From positions 1,480,001 through 1,544,000 of the forward strand of contig NZ_CP137624.1 of assembly GCF_033880585.1 (NCBI RefSeq): 64,000 bases of DNA. The letters are read 5' to 3'. The notes under the pieces are model-generated. The model had not been told where the DNA came from and searched no databases. It saw nothing but the letters and a program-made list of their open reading frames with translations. The position numbers and the translations under genes were made by a program. This document shows positions 8,147 through 16,710 of the stretch, piece after piece. Position 1 is the stretch's first letter. Each line of letters begins with the position of its first letter. This DNA comes from Lysinibacillus louembei (GTDB lineage: Bacteria; Bacillota; Bacilli; Bacillales_A; Planococcaceae).

Positions 8147-8755
8147 ATGAAAAAATGGATTTATAGCTTGGCTGTTATTACATTAGGTTTATTTATAATG
8201 CTACGTTTCAGCTATGAAACGCCGACATTCATGTCTTTTGATGAAAATTTAGCAAAATTACTTGGTGGTAATGAACTCATTATTTTTTTCCATTATATCG
8301 GTGAGCCTATTTTCGTTGTAATCGTAGCGCTAATCCTTGTTTTTTGGCAATGGAGAAAGGGGAATTATCGTGCGATTGTCTTTGTATTATTGACGATTGC
8401 AGCAGGCAATGTACTTAATCAATTATTAAAAAAATGGATTGAGCGTCCCCGCCCAGATATTGCAGATCAATTATTATCTTTTAGTTTTCCATCAGGGCAT
8501 TCAATGACAGGGGCATTGTATTTATTAACAATCGCTTATTTGTTATCAGAGGGGCTAGGACGTAGCAAAAAAGCATTGCTTGTTTGGCTTGTTGCTATCA
8601 TTTTAATATGCTTTATCGGCTTATCGCGCATTGCGGAAAGTCGCCATTTTGCTACAGATGTCTTGGCAGGATGGAGCGTTGGCTATACTTGGTTTGTTGT
8701 ATGTATGATGTGGTATGAGCGTGGTAAGAAGAGAGCTGTTGAGAAAATAGGTTAA
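8147..8755 (+). CDS. PAP2-superfamily membrane phosphatase
   Basis: A 202-residue membrane protein with the three PAP2 phosphatase motifs: KKWIERPRP, FPSGHS, and SRIAESRHFATD (SR-x5-H-x3-D). About five to six transmembrane helices are evident. Members dephosphorylate undecaprenyl diphosphate or phosphatidyl lipids on the outer membrane face. The ATG follows the hmoA-like stop with no gap and AAAGGAGA is inside the upstream gene, so translation is coupled. Substrate is not decidable; recycling of the undecaprenyl carrier is the commonest role for proteins of this size. Confidence 0.8.
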   Translation: MKKWIYSLAVITLGLFIMLRFSYETPTFMSFDENLAKLLGGNELIIFFHYIGEPIFVVIVALILVFWQWRKGNYRAIVFVLLTIAAGNVLNQLLKKWIERPRPDIADQLLSFSFPSGHSMTGALYLLTIAYLLSEGLGRSKKALLVWLVAIILICFIGLSRIAESRHFATDVLAGWSVGYTWFVVCMMWYERGKKRAVEKIG

Positions 8756-8777
8756 GCCTATTTTCTCAACGGCTTTT
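8738..8777 (+). terminator. Terminator after the PAP2 gene
   Basis: A 14-bp perfect stem (GTTGAGAAAATAGG with its complement at 8757-8770) begins inside the last codons of the PAP2 gene and is followed by GGCTTTTT. Confidence 0.85.
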
Positions 8778-8818
8778 TGAATGTTGGGCTATTACATAAA
8801 ATATTTCCTAATAAAATA

Positions 8819-8850
8819 AAGTTGTCTAAAGGAAACTTGTTGCGTATAAT
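8819..8850 (+). promoter_or_regulatory. Sigma-A promoter with an overlapping MntR-like dyad, upstream of the ZIP transporter
   Basis: TTGTCT (8822-8827), 17 bp, and a perfect TATAAT (8845-8850) form a strong promoter. An interrupted dyad, AAGTT at 8819-8823 and AACTT at 8834-8838, covers the -35 region; its core TCTAAAGGAAACTT resembles, from memory, B. subtilis MntR boxes. mntR itself lies at 44916, so Mn control is possible but unproven. Confidence 0.5.
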
Positions 8851-8882
8851 ACGATTAAGCTAGTTAAAGAGAGGAAATAATT

Positions 8883-9698
8883 ATGGATGATAATGTATTA
8901 TTAGCACTCGGTTTAACACTTTTTGCAGGTTTGGCAACGGGTGTAGGTAGTTTAATAGCATTCTTTACCTCAAGAACCAATACAAAATTTTTATCTGGTG
9001 CACTTGGTTTTTCAGCAGGTGTTATGATTTATGTATCGCTTGTTGAAATTTTTGTAAAGGCAAAAGATTCATTAACGCATGCGCTCGGTGAAACGAACGG
9101 TTATTGGATGACGCTTGCAGGCTTTTTCGGAGGAATGATTTTTATCGCATTAATTGATAAATTTATTCCGAATAAAAATAATCCACATGAAGTGCGTACT
9201 GTTGAAGATGTAAATGCAGTGGAAGGAAAGCCATTAGCGGATGCAGATAAACTCATGAAAATGGGGACATTTACAGCATTAGCAATAGCGATTCATAACT
9301 TTCCAGAAGGTATCGCCACATTTATGTCTGCATTGCAAGATCCGAATTTAGGGATTGCGATTGCCATAGCAGTTGCAATTCATAATATTCCAGAAGGAAT
9401 TGCTGTTGCTGTACCAATTTTCTTCGCAACAGGTATTCGTATGAAAGCTTTTCGCTTATCGCTGCTATCTGGTTTAGCAGAGCCTGTTGGGGCATTTGTT
9501 GCTTATTTAATTTTAATGCCATTTTTAAATGATGTAATGTTCGGTGTCGTATTTGCCGGTGTAGCAGGTATTATGGTATTTATTTCACTAGATGAGCTAT
9601 TGCCAGCAGCAAAAAAATATGATGAAACACATATATCTATTTATGGTTTAGTGGCCGGTATGGCTGTGATGGCGATTAGCTTAGTAATGTTAGCATGA
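8883..9698 (+). CDS. zupT: ZIP-family divalent metal transporter (ZupT-type)
   Basis: A 271-residue, eight-helix ZIP transporter. The paired metal-binding helix motifs HNFPEGIATF (about residue 139) and HNIPEGIAVAV (about 168) are diagnostic of ZupT-like members, which import Zn2+, Mn2+ and Fe2+. An acidic cytosolic loop (ADADK region) sits before helix IV. The ribosome site GAGAGGAAAT precedes the ATG. It stands alone between two terminators and has its own promoter with a possible MntR-type operator. Confidence 0.9.
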   Translation: MDDNVLLALGLTLFAGLATGVGSLIAFFTSRTNTKFLSGALGFSAGVMIYVSLVEIFVKAKDSLTHALGETNGYWMTLAGFFGGMIFIALIDKFIPNKNNPHEVRTVEDVNAVEGKPLADADKLMKMGTFTALAIAIHNFPEGIATFMSALQDPNLGIAIAIAVAIHNIPEGIAVAVPIFFATGIRMKAFRLSLLSGLAEPVGAFVAYLILMPFLNDVMFGVVFAGVAGIMVFISLDELLPAAKKYDETHISIYGLVAGMAVMAISLVMLA

Positions 9699-9699
9699 T

Positions 9700-9745
9700 A
9701 AAAAGTCGATTTGCACCAAATATTTTGGTAGCAATCGACTTTTTG
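9700..9745. terminator. Bidirectional terminator with nested inner stem
   Basis: An outer stem AAAAGTCGATT...AATCGACTTTT encloses a second stem ACCAAA/TTTGGT, giving a two-tier hairpin with A and T runs outside. It serves zupT (plus) and katE (minus). The outer arm is nearly identical to that of the terminator at 18415-18460; see findings. Confidence 0.85.
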
Positions 9746-9748
9746 TAT

Positions 9749-11800
9749 TCAAATATAAATATCTCGATCCCAAAAGCGTTGCTTTGCGATATTTTGGATA
9801 AATTGCTGTGAGAAATTTGGATTTGCTGTAGCAAAAAGAATACCGTCACTTGCTTTTGCCCGCGTTGCATTGAAAAATGGCACTCCTGTTGTGGCAATCC
9901 CGATCGGCTTATAGTTTTGATAAACTTGGCGAATGAAGGCAGTCATATCGCTATTAAATTTTGCCTGATTTGCTGACGTGCCACCAACGACATATAATGC
10001 ATCATATAAAACAGGAGAAGTCGTTAAAAACGTAGCATCTACTTCAAACGTTTGCCCATTTACAGCTTTTACAGACTCAAATGTTTCTGCAATCATTTGA
10101 TAGCGCACACCATAACGTTTAAATTCCTTAGTAACCTGCTCTAGCTCTTGGGCATTAAATTGATTACCAATAATAATCGCTACACTTAAAGTTTGCGGAA
10201 CGAATACGGTATTTTGCTGGCTTAGTGCAGGAGAGGATGCTGTGACATCAACTTGTTGATTTGTTGGTTTATTTACTGCAAGACGTTCAGCGAGCGTTGT
10301 GGCTAGTGAATAATCGATATGTGCAAGCATATCAACGACTTGCTGCCGAACACTATGGCTCTCGACTTTCCCTACCTCAAAGGAAAAGGCATCTAAAATA
10401 TGCTGTTTTTCTACAGGTGACATACTATTCCAAAAAAGTCGTGCTTGTGAGAAGAAATCATCAAACGACTTGCTGCGTCCTTGAATAACACGTCCTTCTA
10501 CCTTTTCAGGATAATGCACATAGCCACCTTCTGCTGCAGTGCTTGTAGCAGGTGTATTGTTCGCTAAAGAATTTTTATGATAGCTTACTTTACCAGTATT
10601 AATCATTTGGCGGCTGAAGCCATTGCGTTGGTTATTGTGAAAAGGGCAAAGTGGACGGTTAATCGGTATTTCCGTAAAGTTAGGACCACCTAAACGCAAT
10701 AGCTGGGTATCTAAATAAGAAAATAGCCGTCCTTGCAGCAATGGGTCATTTGAAAAATCAATGCCCGTTACGACATTACCTGGATGAAAGGCTACTTGTT
10801 CAGTTTCTGCAAAAACATTATCGACATTGCGATTTAAAGTGAGCTTGCCGATTGTTTTGACAGGAATGAGCTCCTCAGGCCAAACCTTTGTAGCATCTAA
10901 TAGATCGAAATCATATTTAAATTCATCTGCTGGATCAATCATTTGCACACCAAATTCATATTCAGGATAAAAGCCTGCTTCAATGGCCTCCCATAAATCA
11001 CGACGCTGAAAATCAGGGTCTGCACCACCGATTTTTTGCGCCTCATCCCATATGAGTGAGTGTACACCAAGCACAGGCTTCCAATGGAATTTAACGAATT
11101 TACTTTGCCCCGACGCATTTACGAAGCGAAAGGTATTCACACCGAAGCCTTCCATCATACGGTAATTTTTAGGAATAGCTCTATCAGACATCAGCCACAT
11201 AATCATATGGGCTGTTTCTTGATTATTCGCAACGAAATCCCAAAACGTATCATGGGCAGAGGAAGCTTGTGGTATTTCGTTGTGTGGCTCCGGCTTGACT
11301 GCATGGATAATATCAGGGAATTTAATAGCATCTTGAATAAAGAAAACGGGAATATTATTGCCAACTAAATCGAAAATTCCTTCTTCCGTATAAAATTTCA
11401 CCGCAAAGCCACGGACATCACGTGCTGTATCGTTAGAGCCTGAGCTCCCAACAACATTCGAAAAACGCACAAAAACAGGCGTTTTTGTGCCCGCCTTTTG
11501 TAAGAAATGAGCTCTTGTAAACTCGGACATTGATTCGTATAGCTCAAATTCACCATGGGCAGCATAGCCGCGTGCATGTACGACCCTTTCAGGGATACGC
11601 TCATGGTCAAAATGTGTAATTTTTTCACGAAAATGAAAATCCTCCATCAAAGTAGGTCCACGCAAGCCCGCCTTTAAAGATTCCTCATCATTGGATATTC
11701 GCACTCGCTGATTCGTTGTCATCTTCGTGCCATCATTATTTACTTTGTATTCATTCAATTGCTGTAGTTTTTTATTTTCGTTATCATGATTATCCTTCAT
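9749..11800 (-). CDS. katE: Large-subunit (clade 2) catalase with C-terminal DJ-1-like domain
   Basis: A 683-residue monofunctional heme catalase that splits hydrogen peroxide. Catalytic His75 is in RVVHARG, the catalytic Asn is in GNNIPVFFIQD (about residue 148), and the heme-ligating Tyr is in RLFSYLDTQ (about 355). The extra ~150 C-terminal residues (about 530-683) form the flavodoxin/DJ-1-like domain typical of KatE/HPII-type enzymes, and the length fits. The ribosome site AGGAGGGG precedes the ATG. No clear SigB promoter was found upstream; a small repeated element at 11859-11882 lies there. Confidence 0.95.
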   Translation of the reverse strand: MKDNHDNENKKLQQLNEYKVNNDGTKMTTNQRVRISNDEESLKAGLRGPTLMEDFHFREKITHFDHERIPERVVHARGYAAHGEFELYESMSEFTRAHFLQKAGTKTPVFVRFSNVVGSSGSNDTARDVRGFAVKFYTEEGIFDLVGNNIPVFFIQDAIKFPDIIHAVKPEPHNEIPQASSAHDTFWDFVANNQETAHMIMWLMSDRAIPKNYRMMEGFGVNTFRFVNASGQSKFVKFHWKPVLGVHSLIWDEAQKIGGADPDFQRRDLWEAIEAGFYPEYEFGVQMIDPADEFKYDFDLLDATKVWPEELIPVKTIGKLTLNRNVDNVFAETEQVAFHPGNVVTGIDFSNDPLLQGRLFSYLDTQLLRLGGPNFTEIPINRPLCPFHNNQRNGFSRQMINTGKVSYHKNSLANNTPATSTAAEGGYVHYPEKVEGRVIQGRSKSFDDFFSQARLFWNSMSPVEKQHILDAFSFEVGKVESHSVRQQVVDMLAHIDYSLATTLAERLAVNKPTNQQVDVTASSPALSQQNTVFVPQTLSVAIIIGNQFNAQELEQVTKEFKRYGVRYQMIAETFESVKAVNGQTFEVDATFLTTSPVLYDALYVVGGTSANQAKFNSDMTAFIRQVYQNYKPIGIATTGVPFFNATRAKASDGILFATANPNFSQQFIQNIAKQRFWDRDIYI

Positions 11801-11858
11801 AAAACCCCTCCTTCATAATGCTTTGTACAGCTTATGAGTTTCCTAGGGGAGTTATGAG

Positions 11859-11882
11859 GGTGCCTGGCACACAAACAATTCT
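11859..11882. repeat. Dispersed GTGCCWGGCAC element, copy 1
   Basis: Contains the 11-bp palindrome GTGCCTGGCAC followed by ACAAACAATTCT. A near-identical 24-bp sequence occurs at 29106-29129, and weaker similarity (ATACAATTT) continues beyond a 9-bp insertion. Both copies are upstream of minus-strand genes. Confidence 0.7.
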
Positions 11883-11903
11883 GAAAATTAGATACAATTT
11901 ACA

Positions 11904-11941
11904 TAGAAAAACCTAAGTCATGTTGGAGCATAACTTAGGTT
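11904..11941 (-). terminator. Terminator downstream of the NAD(P)-binding protein gene
   Basis: Read on the minus strand, AACCTAAGTTATG pairs with CATGACTTAGGTT (one wobble) around a short loop and is followed by TTTTTC. It lies 7 bp after the stop of the gene at 11948-12592. Confidence 0.75.
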
Positions 11942-11947
11942 AGTATA

Positions 11948-12592
11948 TTAGCTAGCAGATGTGGTATTTTCAGAAGCTACAGTAAAAGCTTCGTTAATAT
12001 GCTTGGCATTTTCAATTTCATCAATTACGGCTACCGCAAAGTCAGCTTGGCTAATGTAGCTATTAAGCTGTGAATTTGTTAGTAAATAATCATGTCCAGT
12101 AATGTAGTGACCTGTGCGTGGACCTTCTGCATCAAACATCAGCGCAGGACAAATAAAAGTCCATGCGATAGAGGATTGCTGTAGGTGTTGTAGATTTTGT
12201 AGCTGATATTTAGCCGCAGCCGTTAATTGCGCAGGGTAATCCTCGCTATCGAGTAAACGTATAATTTTATCTTTATTTGTAAATAAGCAGCCTGAGCTAC
12301 CGATATCGATTAAGCGTGTTTGTATTGGTTGTAAAATAGATATTAAATGCTTGCCTGCGTCTACATATAAGTGCTCCTCACCACTTTTTGGAGCAAAGGC
12401 ATTGACGATACAATCGAATTTTTCTATATCTGATGTTGTTAAATGAAATAAATCCTTTTCAAGAGTTTGGACATCATCTTTTAATGTCGCTTGATTACGC
12501 ACAATCGCGGTTGTATCATACTCTCTCATTGTAGATTCTCTTAATATATTACTACCTGCTTGTCCAGCAGCTCCAATAACTGCGATTTTCAT
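11948..12592 (-). CDS. NAD(P)-binding Rossmann protein (atypical SDR/NmrA-like, YwnB-like)
   Basis: A 214-residue NAD(P)H-binding protein of the atypical short-chain dehydrogenase class. The dinucleotide motif GAAGQAG is at residues 7-13, an NAFAPKSGEE segment follows beta-4, and IDIGSSGCLF and a C-terminal DFAVAVIDEIENA helix are typical of the family. Several in-frame starts exist upstream; AAAGGGG lies 8 nt before the ATG at 12592, which fits the Rossmann start MKIAVIG. The reaction is unknown; homologues act as quinone or flavin reductases or redox-sensing proteins. Confidence 0.7.
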   Translation of the reverse strand: MKIAVIGAAGQAGSNILRESTMREYDTTAIVRNQATLKDDVQTLEKDLFHLTTSDIEKFDCIVNAFAPKSGEEHLYVDAGKHLISILQPIQTRLIDIGSSGCLFTNKDKIIRLLDSEDYPAQLTAAAKYQLQNLQHLQQSSIAWTFICPALMFDAEGPRTGHYITGHDYLLTNSQLNSYISQADFAVAVIDEIENAKHINEAFTVASENTTSAS

Positions 12593-12685
12593 GAACATTT
12601 CCCCTTTCGTCAATCGAGTGTTAGTACTATACCCGCTTTGCTGAAAAAGTATGCACAACATAAAATAAATCTCAAAAAGCGTGAA

Positions 12686-12718
12686 ATAAAAAAGGAGCGT
12701 ATCCGAAGATCGCTCCTG
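12686..12718 (-). terminator. Terminator after thrC-thrB
   Basis: On the minus strand AGGAGCG and CGCTCCT form a stem followed by TTTTTTATTT, 5 bp beyond the thrB stop. Confidence 0.8.
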
Positions 12719-12722
12719 TTGC

Positions 12723-13616
12723 TTATAGTGGTGTTACAACAATTCCATGACAATCAGCATTCGTTAATACAATGCGATGTGAAGGAAATTGTTTTTGCAT
12801 ACTAACAACGAATTCATCAGCACTTGACTTGGGGATAATCGAAATCAATGTTGGACCAGCACCGCTTAATGCGGTCCCATATGCACCAGCCTGCTTGGCA
12901 GCTTGGCGAATTTCGGCATAGCTAGGAATTAACTGTGCGCGGAAAGGCTCATGAAATAAATCAGATTCCATATAGCGACCGATACGCTCATAATCTTTCG
13001 CAATTAAAGCAGCGGCAAGCATATTAGCTGTAGCGCTCGCTTTAACTGCATATGGCCGCTCTAGCTGTGCAGGGAGAACGCCACGCGCCTCGGCAGTTTT
13101 CAGCTCTACATCAGGAATGAAAAGCACAAAGGCCGCATCTACATCTTGTACATGAATTGTATCGACAATGCCATTCTCTGTCATAGAAGAAATCGTCAGG
13201 CCACCTAAAACAGATGCTGTTGCATTGTCAGGATGTCCCTCTATTTGTGATGAAATATTGAGCTTGTCTTGTACAGATAGCTGTAAATCACATAATAAAT
13301 TTGCTAGCTCGATGCCTGCCACAATAGCGGCAGCACTGCTCCCAACACCACGTGCCAAAGGAAGCTCGCTTGTCATAACGACATGACAGCCTGGCAGTGC
13401 TTGTTGATAACGCTCTGCAACTTGTTTCGCAATTTGATAAATTAAGTGATTTTCGACTGTTGTGTCTGCTGGGACATGTTCACCTTGATGAACAAATTCC
13501 CATTCAGTTTGAGGTGTTGCCTCTAATGTTAAATAAAGTGACAAACCGAGCCCAATTGAATCAAAGCCGGGCCCGAGGTTTGCTGTACTGCCAGGAACTT
13601 TTATTTGCCAGCTCAT
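12723..13616 (-). CDS. thrB: Homoserine kinase
   Basis: A 297-residue GHMP kinase that phosphorylates L-homoserine with ATP in threonine synthesis. The ATP-binding motif [12 protein letters not shown] is at residues 86-97, the N-terminal [12 protein letters not shown] at 8-19, and the C-terminal SGAGPT loop near 250. It overlaps the end of thrC by 4 bp, so the two are translationally coupled. Confidence 0.95.
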   Translation of the reverse strand: MSWQIKVPGSTANLGPGFDSIGLGLSLYLTLEATPQTEWEFVHQGEHVPADTTVENHLIYQIAKQVAERYQQALPGCHVVMTSELPLARGVGSSAAAIVAGIELANLLCDLQLSVQDKLNISSQIEGHPDNATASVLGGLTISSMTENGIVDTIHVQDVDAAFVLFIPDVELKTAEARGVLPAQLERPYAVKASATANMLAAALIAKDYERIGRYMESDLFHEPFRAQLIPSYAEIRQAAKQAGAYGTALSGAGPTLISIIPKSSADEFVVSMQKQFPSHRIVLTNADCHGIVVTPL

Positions 13617-14665
13617 AGAACGCCCTCAATATATTTACGAATTTCTTCTTCATCGTTTTTCAACGACACTAAATCCACCGTTGACACGCCCATTGCCGTA
13701 TCTGGATCTTTTAAGCCATTACCAGTGAACACCGTTACGACTTGGCTACCTTGTGGAATAAGCCCGGCTTTCACGGATTTAATGACACCTGCAAGTGAAG
13801 CGGCTGAACCTGGCTCAACGAAGACGCCTTCCTTGCCTGCGATTAATTTATAAGCAGCTAAAATTTCCTCATCTGTTACAGAATCAATGATGCCACCTGA
13901 TTCATCACGTGCAGCTTCTGCTAATTTCCAGCTAGCGGGGTTACCGATACGGATTGCTGTCGCCACTGTTTCAGGGTTTGCGATTGGCTCGCCCTTGACG
14001 ATTGCGGCAGCACCTTCTGCCTCAAAGCCAAACATTTTTGGTAAGCCGGATTGTTTTGCTTCATTATAATCTTTAAAGCCTTTCCAATAAGCAGAAATAT
14101 TGCCTGCGTTACCGACAGGAATACATAAGAAGTCTGGTGCTTTACCTAGTGAGTCAACAATTTCAAAAGAAGCTGTTTTTTGCCCTTCGATACGGTATGG
14201 ATTGACGGAGTTTACAAGTGCAACAGGCGTTGTTTCGCTAATGCGACGAACGATATTTAAGGCATCGTCAAAGTTGCCATCAATTTCAATAATTTTTGCA
14301 CCATACATTGTTGCTTGCGCTAATTTCCCTAATGCTACTTTTCCTTTTGGGATGACAACAATCGATTGAATACCTGCACGTGTTGCGTAAGCAGCAGCTG
14401 CAGCAGATGTGTTGCCTGTAGAAGCACAAATAACGCATTGTGCACCATCCTCAATCGCCTTTGCTACTGCAAATACCATGCCGCGATCTTTAAAGGAGCC
14501 TGTTGGATTTGCGCCTTCAATTTTTCCGTATAGCTCAATACCTAGCTCCTTAGATAAATTTACTAAATGTACTAATGGTGTATTTCCTTCATTTAAAGTT
14601 AAAGCTGGTGTATTTTCAGTAACGGGCAAATATTGTTTATATTCTTCAATTAAACCTTTCCACAT
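13613..14665 (-). CDS. thrC: Threonine synthase
   Basis: A 350-residue PLP-dependent enzyme that converts O-phosphohomoserine to threonine. The PLP lysine is Lys59 in GSFKDRG; the phosphate-cradle GNAGN and the C-terminal EPGSAAS segment are present. The length fits the short Bacillus-type enzymes. AAAGGAGCT precedes the ATG. Homoserine dehydrogenase (hom), usually the first gene of a hom-thrC-thrB operon, is absent: the region upstream is a short AT-rich intergenic stretch shared with the divergent niaP. Confidence 0.95.
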   Translation of the reverse strand: MWKGLIEEYKQYLPVTENTPALTLNEGNTPLVHLVNLSKELGIELYGKIEGANPTGSFKDRGMVFAVAKAIEDGAQCVICASTGNTSAAAAAYATRAGIQSIVVIPKGKVALGKLAQATMYGAKIIEIDGNFDDALNIVRRISETTPVALVNSVNPYRIEGQKTASFEIVDSLGKAPDFLCIPVGNAGNISAYWKGFKDYNEAKQSGLPKMFGFEAEGAAAIVKGEPIANPETVATAIRIGNPASWKLAEAARDESGGIIDSVTDEEILAAYKLIAGKEGVFVEPGSAASLAGVIKSVKAGLIPQGSQVVTVFTGNGLKDPDTAMGVSTVDLVSLKNDEEEIRKYIEGVL

Positions 14666-14821
14666 AACGAAATAGCTCCTTTTGTTCTTTCTGAATGAAC
14701 AGTTGTTTTTGTATACAAGACATTGTAAACCTCTAGCCTACTTATTTCAATAGTAAAACAACAATTTAATTTAAACAATATTGTCACAATTAAAAAATAG
14801 GTGTATAGTATACATGCTTAT

Positions 14822-14838
14822 ACAAGTGTAAAGACAGG
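14822..14838. promoter_or_regulatory. Possible NiaR operator upstream of niaP
   Basis: The sequence ACAAGTGTAAAGACAGG lies 14 bp before the niaP start. Its complement reads CCTGTCTTTACACTTGT, resembling as I recall the NiaR (YrxA) operator pattern that represses niacin uptake genes in Bacillus. It overlaps the ribosome site (AGGTGG), so a bound repressor could block both transcription and translation. Confidence 0.4.
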
Positions 14839-14851
14839 TGGTTGTATTCAT

Positions 14852-16078
14852 ATGATAAAACAGCAAAATGGGCAAATTTCACGCAATAAATTGCTAGGTG
14901 TAGCAGGTATTGGATGGATGTTTGATGCGATGGATGTTGGCATTCTATCCTTTGTTATTGCTGCACTTGCAATAGATTGGGGTTTAAACCCATCGCAAAT
15001 GGGGTGGATTGGTAGTGTCAACTCTATTGGGATGGCTGTAGGGGCATTAGTTTTCGGTGTACTTGCAGATAAAATAGGTCGTAAAAAAGTGTTTATGTGG
15101 ACGCTCATTTTATTTTCTATTGCGAGCGGTTTATCTGCATTCACAACAACGCTAGCGCTATTTTTAATTTTCCGCTTTTTCGTTGGAATGGGGCTTGGTG
15201 GAGAGCTACCAGTTGCTTCAACGCTCGTTTCGGAAAGTGTGGAAACGAAGGAACGTGGTCGCGTTGTCGTTTTATTAGAAAGTTTTTGGGCTGCGGGCTG
15301 GCTTATTGCTGCAATTATTTCGTACTTTGTCATTCCAGCAACGTTTTGGCCGATTGAAGGATGGCGTGTCGCTTTAATTTTAACAGCCTTACCAGCATTT
15401 TATGCAATTTATATTCGCATGAAGCTGCCAGATTCTCCGCAATTCGTGGCGAAAGCAGAGGCGAAAAAGCGCTCCGTTATGCAAAATATTGCGGAGGTAT
15501 GGTCAAAACCATATGCACGTTCAACATTGATGCTATGGGTGCTTTGGTTTGCAGTAGTATTTTCATACTACGGGATGTTTTTATGGCTACCGAGCGTAAT
15601 GGTTGGGAAAGGCTTCGATTTAATTTCTAGCTTTAAATATGTGTTAATTATGACATTGGCACAATTGCCAGGTTACTTTACAGCAGCTTGGTTTATTGAA
15701 AAGCTCGGTCGCAAATTTGTACTCGTTACATATTTAATTGGTACAGCGGCAAGTGCTTATGTTTTTGGCAACGCAGAATCTGTCACAATTTTGCTTATTT
15801 CTGGTATGCTGCTATCATTCTTTAATTTAGGGGCATGGGGTGCGCTTTATGCATACACCCCAGAGCAATATCCTGCGATTATTCGTGGAACAGGTGCAGG
15901 TATGGCTGCAGCAGTAGGGCGTATAGGTGGCATTTTCGGACCGTTGCTTGTCGGTACATTAGTTGCAAAAGGCTATGCGATTGGCTCGGTATTTGCGATT
16001 TTCTGTGTAGCAATTTTAATCGGTGTAGCAGCCGTATTATTTTTAGGGAAAGAAACGAAGCAAGTAGAATTAGACTAA
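14852..16078 (+). CDS. niaP: Niacin (nicotinate/nicotinamide) permease, MFS
   Basis: A 408-residue major facilitator with 12 predicted helices. It matches B. subtilis NiaP (YceI) closely in long stretches I recognise: KLLGVAGIGWMFDAMDVG, the MFS loop GVLADKIGRKKVF, GMGLGGELPVASTLVSE and the C-terminal GKETKQVELD. NiaP imports niacin for NAD salvage. The upstream in-frame ATG at 14801 lies in promoter-like sequence; AGGTGG about 10 nt before 14852 supports the latter. Confidence 0.9.
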   Translation: MIKQQNGQISRNKLLGVAGIGWMFDAMDVGILSFVIAALAIDWGLNPSQMGWIGSVNSIGMAVGALVFGVLADKIGRKKVFMWTLILFSIASGLSAFTTTLALFLIFRFFVGMGLGGELPVASTLVSESVETKERGRVVVLLESFWAAGWLIAAIISYFVIPATFWPIEGWRVALILTALPAFYAIYIRMKLPDSPQFVAKAEAKKRSVMQNIAEVWSKPYARSTLMLWVLWFAVVFSYYGMFLWLPSVMVGKGFDLISSFKYVLIMTLAQLPGYFTAAWFIEKLGRKFVLVTYLIGTAASAYVFGNAESVTILLISGMLLSFFNLGAWGALYAYTPEQYPAIIRGTGAGMAAAVGRIGGIFGPLLVGTLVAKGYAIGSVFAIFCVAILIGVAAVLFLGKETKQVELD

Positions 16079-16093
16079 AATAGTAGATGCATT

Positions 16094-16135
16094 AACTATC
16101 TGAAAAGGTAAAATCTTTTCAGATAGTTTTTTTTT
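16094..16135 (+). terminator. Terminator after niaP
   Basis: A 14-bp perfect stem AACTATCTGAAAAG with its complement at 16115-16128, then eight or more T residues. Confidence 0.9.
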
Positions 16136-16165
16136 GAAACGAAACCGACGCCTTGTTCATCTAAC
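16135..16165 (+). promoter_or_regulatory. Putative autoregulated ECF-sigma promoter
   Basis: TGAAAC at 16135-16140 has the form of an ECF -35 element. After 17 bp comes CATCTAAC (16158-16165), a plausible ECF -10. It directly precedes an ECF sigma gene, and such genes commonly drive their own operon. Confidence 0.4.
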
Positions 16166-16194
16166 AAGTAGATATAAAAAGGATGTGAATACAA

Positions 16195-16710
16195 TTGCTA
16201 AAAAAAGCACAGAAAGGAAATGGCGCTGCATTTTTACAGCTAGTACAAGATGAAAAGGTCAAGCTATATAAAATGGCGTACATTTATATGAAAAATGAAA
16301 ATGATGCGTTAGATGTTGTACAGGAAACAGTGACAAAAGCTTATGCTAGCATCAATAGCGTGAAAGAACAGCAATATTTTTCTACATGGTTAATGAAAAT
16401 TTTAATTAATACAGCGTTAGAGCATTTACGGAAAAATAGCAAGATTGTCTTAATGCATGAGGAGCAGAAGGAGCAAGGAAAAACCTATAATCATGATGAA
16501 CGCATCGACTTATTACATGCAATTGGACAGCTAGATGAGAAATATAAAACGGTCATTTTACTGAAATATTATCAGGATTTATCAACAAAGGAAATCGCAG
16601 AGCTGCTTGATTATCCAGAAGGAACTGTTAAAACAAATGTGCACCGTGGCTTGCAACAGCTGAAAAAGAGTTTAAATAAAGGAGGGAACCTATATGGAGA
16701 ACAATATTAA
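16195..16710 (+). CDS. ECF-subfamily RNA polymerase sigma factor
   Basis: A 171-residue sigma-70-family protein. Region 2 (MAYIYMKNENDALDVVQETVTKAY, about 22-45) and region 4 with a helix-turn-helix (LSTKEIAELLDYPEGTVKTNVHRG, about 128-151) are joined by a short linker, as expected for ECF factors. The start is TTG at 16195, about 8-12 nt after AAAAGGATG; no ATG fits better. It overlaps the following anti-sigma gene by 17 bp. The stimulus is unknown; this sigma/DUF4179 pairing is widespread in Bacillales. Confidence 0.85.
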   Translation: MLKKAQKGNGAAFLQLVQDEKVKLYKMAYIYMKNENDALDVVQETVTKAYASINSVKEQQYFSTWLMKILINTALEHLRKNSKIVLMHEEQKEQGKTYNHDERIDLLHAIGQLDEKYKTVILLKYYQDLSTKEIAELLDYPEGTVKTNVHRGLQQLKKSLNKGGNLYGEQY

